Below, in pieces: positions 1 to 5,683 of a stretch of 6,138 bases of DNA. The stretch lies in assembly GCA_937868035.1 (NCBI GenBank), contig CALMLK010000388.1:1-6138 (forward strand), given 5' to 3'. The notes beneath the pieces were generated by a model that had not been told where the DNA came from, did not search any database, and saw nothing but the letters and a program-made list of their open reading frames with translations. This DNA comes from an uncultured Alphaproteobacteria bacterium. Its GTDB lineage: Bacteria > Pseudomonadota > Alphaproteobacteria > Rhizobiales > Aestuariivirgaceae. A program made the position numbers and the translations under genes. How positions within the stretch are numbered: the first letter of the stretch is position 1; the number at the start of each line of letters is the position of its first letter.

Positions 1-783
1 GGCAAAGACATAGTTTGCCCCAAGTGCGGCGAGATCGGCGCATTCCATCGGCTCAAGAAAATGCCCGCCTATACCTGCAACTGCGGCCACCACATTCACC
101 ACATGGCCGGGACGCCGTTCCAGTCCACCCGTACACCTCTCACCACATGGTTTCATGTGATGTTCCTGTTCACTTCATCCCGTAACGGGGTGAGCGCCAA
201 AGAGGTCCAGCGTCAAACAGGCGTGACCTACAAAACCGCTTGGCGCATGTGCAACGAAATCCGCAAGTACATGGGCTGGGTGGACGGTGACGCCCCGCTG
301 GGTGGCGACACTCCCGACAGCAAGCCCGTTGAGATCGACAAGATGTTCCACGGCGGTTACGACAAGCAGGGCAAGGACGATAAAGCGATTGTCTTGGGCA
401 TGGTGGAACGCGATGGGCAAATCATTACCCGCGTCATTCCCAAACCCAACTCATTCCACGTCACCTCCCGTGTTCAGGACCATGTCCTTGAAGGTAGCAC
501 GATCTACAGCGATGAAGCACGCGCCTATTGGCCGTTGAAGGAATTTGGCTACAAGCATGAGGCCGTGAACCACTCAAAGAAAGAGTATGCGCGCGGCGTT
601 GTTCACACGAACTCGATTGAGGCGTTCTGGTCTAACTTCAAGCGGTCCGTTTCCGGGACGCACGTTTGGGTTTCGAAGAAGCACCTTCAGACGTACCTTC
701 GGGAATTTGAATATCGGTACAATCTTCGGAAGCACCCGCACTTGATGCTGGACGCCCTCTTGCTGGCTTTCCCCAAGGTTTAG
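1..783 (+). CDS. IS1595/ISXO2-like DDE transposase, 5' end missing
   Basis: The protein catalyses cut-and-join movement of its own element. The frame is open from base 1, giving 260 visible residues; family members are usually around 300, so the N-terminus is before the window. The ATG at base 61 is not the real start, because the first half of a zinc ribbon (CPKC, residues 6-9) lies upstream of it. The second half is CNC at residues 26-28, one residue tighter than the common CxxC. A helix-turn-helix-like stretch containing GVTYKTAWRM follows at about residues 74-83, typical of this family. The catalytic core shows EID (Asp113), YSDE (Asp171) and HTNSIEAFW (Asn204 and Glu207), followed by the family's C-terminal YRYNLRKH segment. 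No internal stop or frameshift is seen, so the visible part looks intact. Its G+C is lower than that of the chromosomal genes to the right. Family assignment is firm; present activity is unknown. Confidence 0.9.
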   Translation, partial: GKDIVCPKCGEIGAFHRLKKMPAYTCNCGHHIHHMAGTPFQSTRTPLTTWFHVMFLFTSSRNGVSAKEVQRQTGVTYKTAWRMCNEIRKYMGWVDGDAPLGGDTPDSKPVEIDKMFHGGYDKQGKDDKAIVLGMVERDGQIITRVIPKPNSFHVTSRVQDHVLEGSTIYSDEARAYWPLKEFGYKHEAVNHSKKEYARGVVHTNSIEAFWSNFKRSVSGTHVWVSKKHLQTYLREFEYRYNLRKHPHLMLDALLLAFPKV

Positions 784-838
784 TGTTGTTGGTCACCATA
801 GCCTGAAGCAGCGAATTAAATCTCTCTATTGAGGTCAT
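638..838 (-). CDS. Possible 66-residue ORF coupled to the membrane-protein gene (doubtful)
   Basis: The ATG at 836-838 overlaps the TGA of the membrane-protein gene in an ATGA arrangement, which would permit translational coupling. The first 18 or so residues (MTSIERFNSLLQAMV and on) fall in the gap between the two larger genes. The rest is antisense to the transposase 3' end and is rich in Ser, Ala, Lys and Arg, as a shadow frame might be. There is no strong Shine-Dalgarno sequence, only the weak GAGCAAGAA before the ATG. I recognise no family. It is listed because of the overlap and the protein-like N-terminus; it may well not be a gene. Confidence 0.2.
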   Translation of the reverse strand: MTSIERFNSLLQAMVTNNTKPWGKPARGRPASSAGASEDCTDIQIPEGTSEGASSKPKRASRKRTA

Positions 839-1620
839 TGTTTCTTGCTCATCATCGGTGGCTTAACGGCCTTTTCGCGCATCACTTTGCTGTACTCTGC
901 AATGAGCGGGTCAATGTCGGCCTGAGTAAATGACTTACGGTACTGCTTGCCGTCATACTCAAAGAAAAACGTAAATGGCACGATCTCACCAAAGAACTTT
1001 TCCATGCTGATTGGCTTTTCATCATCGGAAAAGTAGGCCCGCGTATCAACGATAGCGTTCACAGGAATTGGGTTGATCTCATCCGCTTTCGCCATCTGTC
1101 CCGCTAGGTTGAAAACTATTTCGAACTCTTTCCCGGTCCTGTCTGATCTAACGTGGCCGCGCACCTTAACGAGTAGGTCTGGCGTCAGATTTCTACCTTG
1201 CGCTTGAAACTGGTGAATAACAATCTTCCCATCCATCTGACTCATGCCGATGAAATTGTACCCTTTGTGCCGTTCGAACCCCCAATTAAAGTCTGACGAT
1301 TTTTCCGGCAGCTTTGGTTGAACATATACCTGTTCGGAAAACTCAAGGACGGTTGTGTTGGGACGCCAATAACGAAGCCAGATCACACCAGCGAGCGCTG
1401 TTGATGAAAATATCACAACACCAATCAAGCCGGTGAGTATGAGGTGCCACGGTTCCACGCGCCGTTTATAGTTGTAGAGCAGCAGTCCGATAAACAACAA
1501 AACGCTGAGGCCAGCGAATACGTACCACTCTTGCTGAAAGTAGGTCACGAAAGCCGCCAATCCCAATTCAGAAGCCAAAAACACGACTGAAGATTTGATT
1601 GAGAACGGAGCGGTTGACAT
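835..1620 (-). CDS. Unrecognised three-helix membrane protein, candidate IS passenger gene
   Basis: I do not recognise the family of this 261-residue protein. Three hydrophobic segments are visible near residues 10-28, 33-51 and 58-82. A KRR cluster follows the second helix. By the positive-inside rule this puts the N-terminus and the loop between helices 2 and 3 in the cytoplasm, and the 175-residue C-terminal domain (from about 87) outside it. That domain is mixed polar and aromatic, without cysteines or an obvious catalytic motif. An in-frame TAA lies two codons upstream of the ATG, so the start cannot be earlier. The AAGGA just before the ATG touches it, so the ribosome site is poorly spaced. 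The gene converges on the transposase gene with a 51-base gap. Its G+C is about 50%, well below the genes from 1821 on, which supports acquisition with the element. Function is unknown. Confidence 0.75.
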   Translation of the reverse strand: MSTAPFSIKSSVVFLASELGLAAFVTYFQQEWYVFAGLSVLLFIGLLLYNYKRRVEPWHLILTGLIGVVIFSSTALAGVIWLRYWRPNTTVLEFSEQVYVQPKLPEKSSDFNWGFERHKGYNFIGMSQMDGKIVIHQFQAQGRNLTPDLLVKVRGHVRSDRTGKEFEIVFNLAGQMAKADEINPIPVNAIVDTRAYFSDDEKPISMEKFFGEIVPFTFFFEYDGKQYRKSFTQADIDPLIAEYSKVMREKAVKPPMMSKKQ

Positions 1621-1686
1621 TCCTTACTCATGGCACGAGGCCCTTGAGTCCGCAAGCATACGCCAAAGGGATACATCCGATTGTTC

Positions 1687-1719
1687 GCATTTGTCAGAAT
1701 AGTGTCGCAAATGCACTAT
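1687..1719. repeat. Two interlocking inverted repeats at presumed element end
   Basis: GCATTTG (1687-1693) is repeated inverted as CAAATGC (1708-1714), with 14 bases between. ATAGTG (1699-1704) is repeated inverted as CACTAT (1714-1719), with 9 bases between. The second pair begins inside the first pair's spacer and shares base 1714, so both hairpins cannot form fully at once. The position, between a low-G+C gene and the chromosomal operon, suits the end of the mobile element or a regulatory site for the gene at 835-1620. The repeats themselves are seen directly; the role is inferred. Confidence 0.5.
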
Positions 1720-1820
1720 GACGTGACGGTGGCTTGATTTCGACGCAATAACCCCTGTAACTTCACTGGGCGAGTTCTGAAGCGGGGCAACCGGATCAGA
1801 GGCAGTAACGTAGGATGATC
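1720..1820 (+). promoter_or_regulatory. Upstream region of the MlaC-like operon with a weak promoter candidate
   Basis: About 100 bases separate the repeat cluster from the first chromosomal gene. A weak sigma-70-like pair can be drawn: TTGATT (1734-1739) and TAACTT (1758-1763), 18 bases apart, matching the consensus at 4 and 3 of 6 positions. A ribosome site AGGA (1812-1815) lies 5 bases before the ATG at 1821. No operator-like palindrome is clear. If the mobile element ends near 1724, the native DNA further upstream has been displaced, and this stretch is all that remains of the original promoter region. Confidence 0.2.
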
Positions 1821-2423
1821 ATGACCACGCTTTTTTCGCGCCGTGCTGCGCTTTCCCTGATGGCGGCCGCGGCGGTCTCCGCTGTGACCGCTGGCGATGC
1901 CGCCGCCGATGCGGTGGCGGAAACCTATGTCGCCAAGATCGGCAAGGAAGTGTTGCGTCTCGCCAATGCGGGGACGCGCGGCAAGGCCACCCGGAACAAG
2001 TTTGCGGCGATGCTCAGCAAGTATGTGAACCTGCGCGGCATCACCATGGCCTCGCTTGGCACCTACCAGAAGCAGCTTCCGCCCGGCGACAAGGACAAGC
2101 TGAACGATCTCGTCACAACCTATGCGGCAGCGCTGTTTGCCTGGTTCGTGGACGACTTCAAGGGCCAGGATTTCGTGGTGGACCGCACGGCGCAACAGGG
2201 CAAGTACCTGCTCGTCTACAGCAAGATCGTGAAGTCCGGCGCGGATGAGCCGATCGTCTGGTACCTCTCGCCCCAGGGCGAGGGATACCGCATCGTCGAC
2301 CTGAGCGTGCTGGGGGTTCGCCTGTCCAGCGCCATGCGCCAGCGCTTCAGCGATGAACTGAAGAAGTCCAAGGGCAACTTCGAGCCCCTCTATGCCATGC
2401 TGCGGGAAGCCGAGACCTGGTAG
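1821..2423 (+). CDS. MlaC-family (Tol_Tol_Ttg2) exported phospholipid-binding protein
   Basis: MlaC-type proteins carry phospholipids across the periplasm between outer-membrane and inner-membrane Mla complexes; hopanoid-linked HpnM belongs to the same fold. The protein has 200 residues, the usual length. It begins with a twin-arginine-type leader (FSRRAAL, residues 5-11), a hydrophobic Ala-rich stretch and probable cleavage near AAA|D (29/30). The MlaC domain spans about 35-195. It includes the RGITMASLGTY segment, a helical mid-region (LVTTYAAALFAWF), and the C-terminal pattern YRIVDLSVLGVRLSSAMRQR ending in FEPLYAMLRE, which is the most typical part. An ATG at 1815 is also in frame, but it overlaps the AGGA ribosome site, so 1821 is preferred. 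No ABC transporter partners (MlaF, MlaE, MlaD) are in the window. A paralogue follows 66 bases later. Family is fairly sure; the actual ligand is unknown. Confidence 0.8.
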   Translation: MTTLFSRRAALSLMAAAAVSAVTAGDAAADAVAETYVAKIGKEVLRLANAGTRGKATRNKFAAMLSKYVNLRGITMASLGTYQKQLPPGDKDKLNDLVTTYAAALFAWFVDDFKGQDFVVDRTAQQGKYLLVYSKIVKSGADEPIVWYLSPQGEGYRIVDLSVLGVRLSSAMRQRFSDELKKSKGNFEPLYAMLREAETW

Positions 2424-2489
2424 GTCTGCCGCCCGTTCAACATCTGTTAACCCTAGCACCGCCACAGTTCCGGCGTTAGAAACCGAATC

Positions 2490-3053
2490 ATGCTCACTCG
2501 CCGTTCCGTTCTTGCGGGGTTCGCCACCGCATTGCTCGCCGCACCGGCCTTGGCCGAGGATCACCCGTCGCTTGTCTACATGCGGCAGGTGGCCAAGGAC
2601 ATGCTTGCCGCTCACCGCCAGGGAACGGTCGCCGCCTTCCTGCGCGTGGTGCAGCGCCATGCCGACATTCCCGACATTGCCCAGGACGCTCTGGGGAAAT
2701 ACAGCGGCAGCCTGCAGGCCTCGCAGCGCGGGCGTTACCAGAAGGGCGTGGCGACCTATCTTGCCCGCTATTTCGCGCTGAGCTCGCGTGACTACACGGT
2801 GGCGAAGTATGAACTGGGCGACGCTTCGGTGAACAAGGACAAGGACGTGCTGATTTCCAGCCGCGTCTACCTGATGACGGGGCAGACCTACACGGTGTCG
2901 TGGAAGCTGGTCTGGCGCGGCGGGCACTACAAGGTGCGGGACGTGAGCGTGCTGGGCTTCTGGCTCACCAATTTCCAGCGCAAGGACTTCACCGACTATC
3001 TCGCCAAGCGCAACGGCAACATCAACATGCTGATCACCGCCCTTTACGGCTGA
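2490..3053 (+). CDS. Second, divergent MlaC-family exported protein
   Basis: This 187-residue protein resembles the preceding gene's product in layout and ending. It has a twin-arginine leader (LTRRSVLAG, residues 2-10) and a clear AxA cleavage site at ALA|ED (22/23). The C-terminal YKVRDVSVLGFWLTNFQRKD matches the neighbour's YRIVDLSVLG region, and it ends in a similar NMLITALYG. Between the two ends the sequences differ strongly, so this is an old duplication or a paralogue with a different partner. The ribosome site before the ATG is weak (only TTAGAAA). There is no promoter-like sequence or terminator in the 66-base gap, so co-transcription with the upstream gene is likely. A role in periplasmic lipid traffic is inferred from the family. 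Confidence 0.72.
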   Translation: MLTRRSVLAGFATALLAAPALAEDHPSLVYMRQVAKDMLAAHRQGTVAAFLRVVQRHADIPDIAQDALGKYSGSLQASQRGRYQKGVATYLARYFALSSRDYTVAKYELGDASVNKDKDVLISSRVYLMTGQTYTVSWKLVWRGGHYKVRDVSVLGFWLTNFQRKDFTDYLAKRNGNINMLITALYG

Positions 3054-3128
3054 AGTCACCCTCCCTTAACCATATCGCGGCATGGTGCGGCCACGTTCCC
3101 GGGGGTGGGGGCGGTGTGAGTTGTGTCC

Positions 3129-3776
3129 ATGCGTCGTATTATGTCTGTGGCAGGAACGATCCTGCTTGCGGTGGCCCTTGTCGCCTGTTCGGGCGGCCGT
3201 GAAAGGCCCCGGTCCTCCCGCCAGGTTGAAACGCCGCCGCCGCCCATGGCGTGCGCGGTTGATCCGCGCCAGTTCGCGGAGGCCGAGAAGGTGCGCGATT
3301 TCGGCAATGGCCGCGGCTGTGGCGTGCGCAACGCGTGGCGAGTCTATTCCATCAATGGCGTCCGCCTCTCGCAGCCCACCGTGGTCAATTGCGCGGTGGC
3401 CAATACTCTTTCGCACTGGCTGACGGACATCGTGCAGCCCGCCGCCGAGGACCGTTTCGGTGAGCGCGTGACGGAGATCGCCGTTCCCGACGGTTATTCC
3501 TGCCGCACCCGCAACAATGTGCGGGGCGCGAAGCTCAGCGAACATGCACAGGGCAATGCCATCGACATCTCCGGCTTTACCTTCGAGGGCGGGGACAAGA
3601 TCACCGTGGAGCAGGGCTGGTTCGCGGGCCGCAAGACGCGGAAGTTCCTCACCGACGTGCGGTCAGAGGCCTGCGGTCCCTTCAAGACGGTGCTGGGGCC
3701 GGGTGTGGCCTACCACAAGGATCACCTGCACTTCGACCTGCAGCGCCACCGGAGCGGCGGCAGCTACTGCCGCTGA
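3129..3776 (+). CDS. Extensin-like (ExtC) family lipoprotein, LAS-type peptidase fold
   Basis: The 215-residue protein starts with a lipoprotein signal: MRRIM, a hydrophobic run, and the lipobox LVAC with the lipidated Cys at 20. A short Pro/Arg-rich linker follows, then the extensin-like C-terminal domain (about 42-214). This bacterial domain resembles zinc D-Ala-D-Ala peptidases. The expected ligands are present: SEHAQGNAID (His139 and Asp146) and DHLHFD (His199 and His201). Six further cysteines (42, 64, 88, 125, 182, 214) could form disulfides, consistent with the periplasm. The activity is probably on peptidoglycan peptides, but this is an inference from fold and motif. A GTG at 3123 is in frame; the ATG at 3129 is preferred because the weak GTGAG site (3116-3120) is better spaced from it. 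It lies 75 bases after the MlaC-like gene, and its stop shares one base with the next gene's start. Confidence 0.85.
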   Translation: MRRIMSVAGTILLAVALVACSGGRERPRSSRQVETPPPPMACAVDPRQFAEAEKVRDFGNGRGCGVRNAWRVYSINGVRLSQPTVVNCAVANTLSHWLTDIVQPAAEDRFGERVTEIAVPDGYSCRTRNNVRGAKLSEHAQGNAIDISGFTFEGGDKITVEQGWFAGRKTRKFLTDVRSEACGPFKTVLGPGVAYHKDHLHFDLQRHRSGGSYCR

Positions 3777-4168
3777 TGGGGTCGGGAGACATTGCAATTC
3801 CGGGTCCGGACGCGCATATGGGCGCCATGGACCAGGAAATCATTACGCCACCGAACACCCCCAAGGGCCAATCCCACGCTTTCGGCCCCGTGGCCTGCTT
3901 TCTCGCTGCAGCGGGCGCAACGCTCATGACCCTGAGCCTTCTGGGTGCGGCGGCGGCAGCCTCTGTCTGGGCCTTTGCCAAATTGCTGGGCCTGCCGGAC
4001 ATGGTGCTTTACGTCGTTCTGGCCGCAGCCTTCCTGCCGGTGCTGTGGGCGACAGTCTGGATTGCCGGGCGCTCGTGGCACGTGGAACAGCGGCTCGCCA
4101 ACAACCTTGACGTCGATACTCCGGTCTTCCGCCTCTCCCACTACCTCAAGTCCATGCGCAAGGCCTGA
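3776..4168 (+). CDS. Small two-helix membrane protein of unknown function
   Basis: The 130-residue reading frame begins at an ATG sharing one base with the upstream TGA, which suits translational coupling. No family is recognised. A polar, Pro-rich N-terminus precedes two hydrophobic segments at about residues 36-68 and 75-97. A Trp-rich, basic stretch follows (GRSWHVEQR), ending in a cytoplasmic-looking tail with SHYLKSMRKA. In-frame ATGs at 3818 and 3827 are plausible alternative starts, since residues 1-17 are low in predicted structure; none of the three has a good ribosome site. Frame and codon use fit the neighbours. The close link to the lipoprotein gene suggests a shared envelope role, but nothing in the sequence proves it. 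Confidence 0.65.
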   Translation: MGSGDIAIPGPDAHMGAMDQEIITPPNTPKGQSHAFGPVACFLAAAGATLMTLSLLGAAAAASVWAFAKLLGLPDMVLYVVLAAAFLPVLWATVWIAGRSWHVEQRLANNLDVDTPVFRLSHYLKSMRKA

Positions 4169-4178
4169 CGGCCTTTTT
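4160..4178 (+). terminator. Intrinsic terminator overlapping the stop codon
   Basis: AAGGCC (4160-4165) pairs with GGCCTT (4170-4175) across a 4-base loop, TGAC, and the T-run continues to 4178. The loop contains the TGA stop of the small membrane-protein gene. The stem is short (6 pairs, 4 of them G-C) and the T-tract modest, so termination may be partial. On the opposite strand there is no useful T-run, so it acts only rightward. It marks the likely end of the unit starting near 1821. Confidence 0.6.
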
Positions 4179-4238
4179 GCCCCAGAACGGCGGCTTCGTG
4201 CCCCTTTCTTGCCGCTCCGAATCCGGTAAAATGTTGCC

Positions 4239-4922
4239 ATGTCCATCTGGTCAAACATTGCCGGGGCGGCGCAATCGCTTGGCTCCTCAGTCGGTGATTT
4301 CTTTGCGGGGTTTTCCGGCAAGAGTTCCGTTCCTGAAAAATCCGTCGCCTTCACCATCGGCATGATCGCGCTTGGCGCGAAGATGGCCAAGGCCGATGGC
4401 GTCGTCACCAAGGACGAGGTGCTGGCCTTCAAGCAGGTGTTCCACGTTCCCGAGAAGGACATGGCGGCGGTGCAGCGGGTCTTCGACCTCGCCAAGCAGG
4501 ATATCGCCGGATTCGAAAGCTACGCCGAACAGGTGGCCCGCCTCTTCGTGCCGAAATCGTCGGTGCTGGAAAACGTCATGGACGGCCTGTTCCACATCGC
4601 CAAGGCGGACCACGCCATTCACGAGCGCGAGTTGGAATACCTTGAAGCCGTGGGCGTCATCTTCGGGTTCAAGGGCGAAGAATTCGCGCGCATCCGGGCG
4701 CGGCATGTGTCGATCGCGGAAGACCCCTATGACGTGCTGGGCGTGACGCGCGGCGCATCGGCGGATGAAATCAAGAAGCACTATCGCAAGCTCGCCCGTG
4801 ACCTGCATCCTGACAGGCAGATCGCCGAGGGTGTGCCGGAGGAGATGGTTGAGCTGGCCAGCAACCGGCTGGCGCGCATCAACGTCGCCTATGAGCAGGT
4901 CATGAAGGGATTGCCGGCGTGA
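4239..4922 (+). CDS. TerB plus J-domain protein (DjlA-like DnaJ co-chaperone)
   Basis: The 227-residue protein joins an N-terminal TerB/DjlA-type helical domain (about 35-150) to a C-terminal J domain (about 162-226). TerB features include the repeated acidic motifs [11 protein letters not shown] (50-60) and [11 protein letters not shown] (121-131). The J domain opens with DPYDVLGV and carries the HPD tripeptide (190-192) needed to stimulate DnaK ATPase, then [11 protein letters not shown]. Unlike E. coli DjlA there is no N-terminal transmembrane segment, only a short amphipathic Gly/Ser-rich lead, so a soluble cytoplasmic protein is likely. The ATG lacks a clear ribosome site. A TAAAAT at 4227-4232 resembles a -10 box but has no good -35. 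The gene overlaps the downstream amidase start by 4 bases. Domain assignment is firm; the client is unknown. Confidence 0.9.
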   Translation: MSIWSNIAGAAQSLGSSVGDFFAGFSGKSSVPEKSVAFTIGMIALGAKMAKADGVVTKDEVLAFKQVFHVPEKDMAAVQRVFDLAKQDIAGFESYAEQVARLFVPKSSVLENVMDGLFHIAKADHAIHERELEYLEAVGVIFGFKGEEFARIRARHVSIAEDPYDVLGVTRGASADEIKKHYRKLARDLHPDRQIAEGVPEEMVELASNRLARINVAYEQVMKGLPA

Positions 4923-5677
4923 TCGGCACGAAGCTGCCGCGCCGCGTCGTCCTCTCTCCCAACATCGAACCGCGCGCCGCCGGAAAATTTCCGAAGCTCC
5001 TCATCCTGCATTATACCGGCATGGAAACGGCCGACATTGCCTGCAACTGGCTGTGCGTGCCGGAGTCGCGGGTGTCGTGCCACTATCTCATCGACGAGCA
5101 GGGCGGTATCGTCCAGATGGTCGGCGAGGAGATGCGGGCTTGGCATGCCGGCGTTTCAAGCTGGGAGGGGGAGACCGACATCAACTCCTGCTCCATCGGA
5201 ATCGAGATTCACAACAGCGGCCACGGTGGCGACTATCCCGCGTTTCCGGCGATGCAGATGCAAGCGGTGGCGGCGCTGAGCCGGGACATCGTTCAGCGTC
5301 ACGGGATCTTGCCACAGCATGTGCTCGCCCATTCCGACATCGCACCGGGGCGCAAGATTGACCCCGGCGAAAAATTTGACTGGCGCTTCCTGCATGGGGA
5401 AGGGGTGGGCCACTGGGTTCCGCCCGCAGCGATTTCCAGCGGGGCCTATCTTCAGCAGGGTGACGGCGGCACCACCGTCCTGGCCTTGCAGGGATTGTTG
5501 AAGATGTACGGCTACGGGATTGAGTTGACTGGAGAATATGACGAACGAACGCGCGTGGTTGTGGAGGCATTCCAGCGCCATTTCCGGCCCGCGAGGTTGG
5601 ATGGCGTAGCAGACCAATCGACCATCGCCACCCTGCATGCGCTGTTGCAGGCACGGCCTGCCAGTGCGGCAGCGTGA
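4919..5677 (+). CDS. N-acetylmuramoyl-L-alanine amidase (amidase_2) with C-terminal PG-binding domain
   Basis: The enzyme cleaves the bond between N-acetylmuramic acid and L-alanine in peptidoglycan or its fragments. The 252-residue protein has an AmpD/AmiD-type amidase domain (about 22-158). Its residues match the AmpD pattern: zinc ligands His31 (LILHYTG), His138 and Asp148 ([14 protein letters not shown]), with Glu96 (GIEIHN) and Lys146 as catalytic residues. The His-to-Asp and Lys-to-Asp spacings equal those of AmpD. A peptidoglycan-binding-type repeat fills about 178-245 ([11 protein letters not shown] and [16 protein letters not shown]). The GTG start at 4919 overlaps the upstream TGA as GTGA and is preceded by AAGGGA at 4905-4910 with 8 bases spacing, which settles the start. 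There is no signal peptide or lipobox, so a cytoplasmic muropeptide-recycling role is possible, though the wall-binding domain argues for export by another route. Confidence 0.9.
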   Translation: MIGTKLPRRVVLSPNIEPRAAGKFPKLLILHYTGMETADIACNWLCVPESRVSCHYLIDEQGGIVQMVGEEMRAWHAGVSSWEGETDINSCSIGIEIHNSGHGGDYPAFPAMQMQAVAALSRDIVQRHGILPQHVLAHSDIAPGRKIDPGEKFDWRFLHGEGVGHWVPPAAISSGAYLQQGDGGTTVLALQGLLKMYGYGIELTGEYDERTRVVVEAFQRHFRPARLDGVADQSTIATLHALLQARPASAAA

Positions 5678-5683
5678 GCGGAT

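Larger units (their letters stand above)
1..1724. mobile_element. Probable right part of an IS1595-family element with passenger gene (left end outside window)
   Basis: This stretch combines a transposase gene, a convergent non-transposase gene and a repeat-rich end. Sampled lines have about 47 to 58% G+C, against about 65 to 68% in sampled lines to the right. IS1595-family elements are known sometimes to carry passenger genes beside the transposase, and the layout fits that. The right limit is inferred from interlocking inverted repeats at 1687-1719 and the start of chromosomal sequence leading to the gene at 1821. Terminal inverted repeats and target duplication cannot be confirmed because the left end lies before base 1. 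Alternatively the element ends shortly after the transposase stop, and the second gene is a separate acquired or resident gene. Confidence 0.4.

Noticed and set aside
61..63. ATG as the transposase start
   Set aside because: The open frame upstream encodes the first half of the zinc ribbon (CPKC), so the true start is earlier.
784..834. Transposon end or terminator between the two convergent genes
   Set aside because: No convincing inverted repeat or hairpin with a T-run was found in these 51 bases.
2424..2489. Separate promoter or terminator between the MlaC-like genes
   Set aside because: Only an isolated TTAAC-type sequence is present; no paired promoter boxes or stem-loop with T-run.
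1716..3059. A 447-codon minus-strand open frame spanning both MlaC-like genes
   Set aside because: The plus-strand frames show signal peptides and family motifs, while this frame is a low-complexity, His/Arg/Gly-rich translation typical of antisense shadows in G+C-rich DNA.
3764..4495. A 243-codon minus-strand frame across the small membrane protein and J-protein start
   Set aside because: It is antisense to two better-supported genes, its composition is shadow-like, and no domain is recognisable.
4287..4808. A 173-codon minus-strand frame inside the J-protein gene
   Set aside because: It is fully antisense to a gene with clear TerB and HPD motifs.
5156..5654. Two minus-strand frames of about 160 codons inside the amidase gene
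   Set aside because: They are antisense to the catalytic and binding domains, and no motifs are seen in them.
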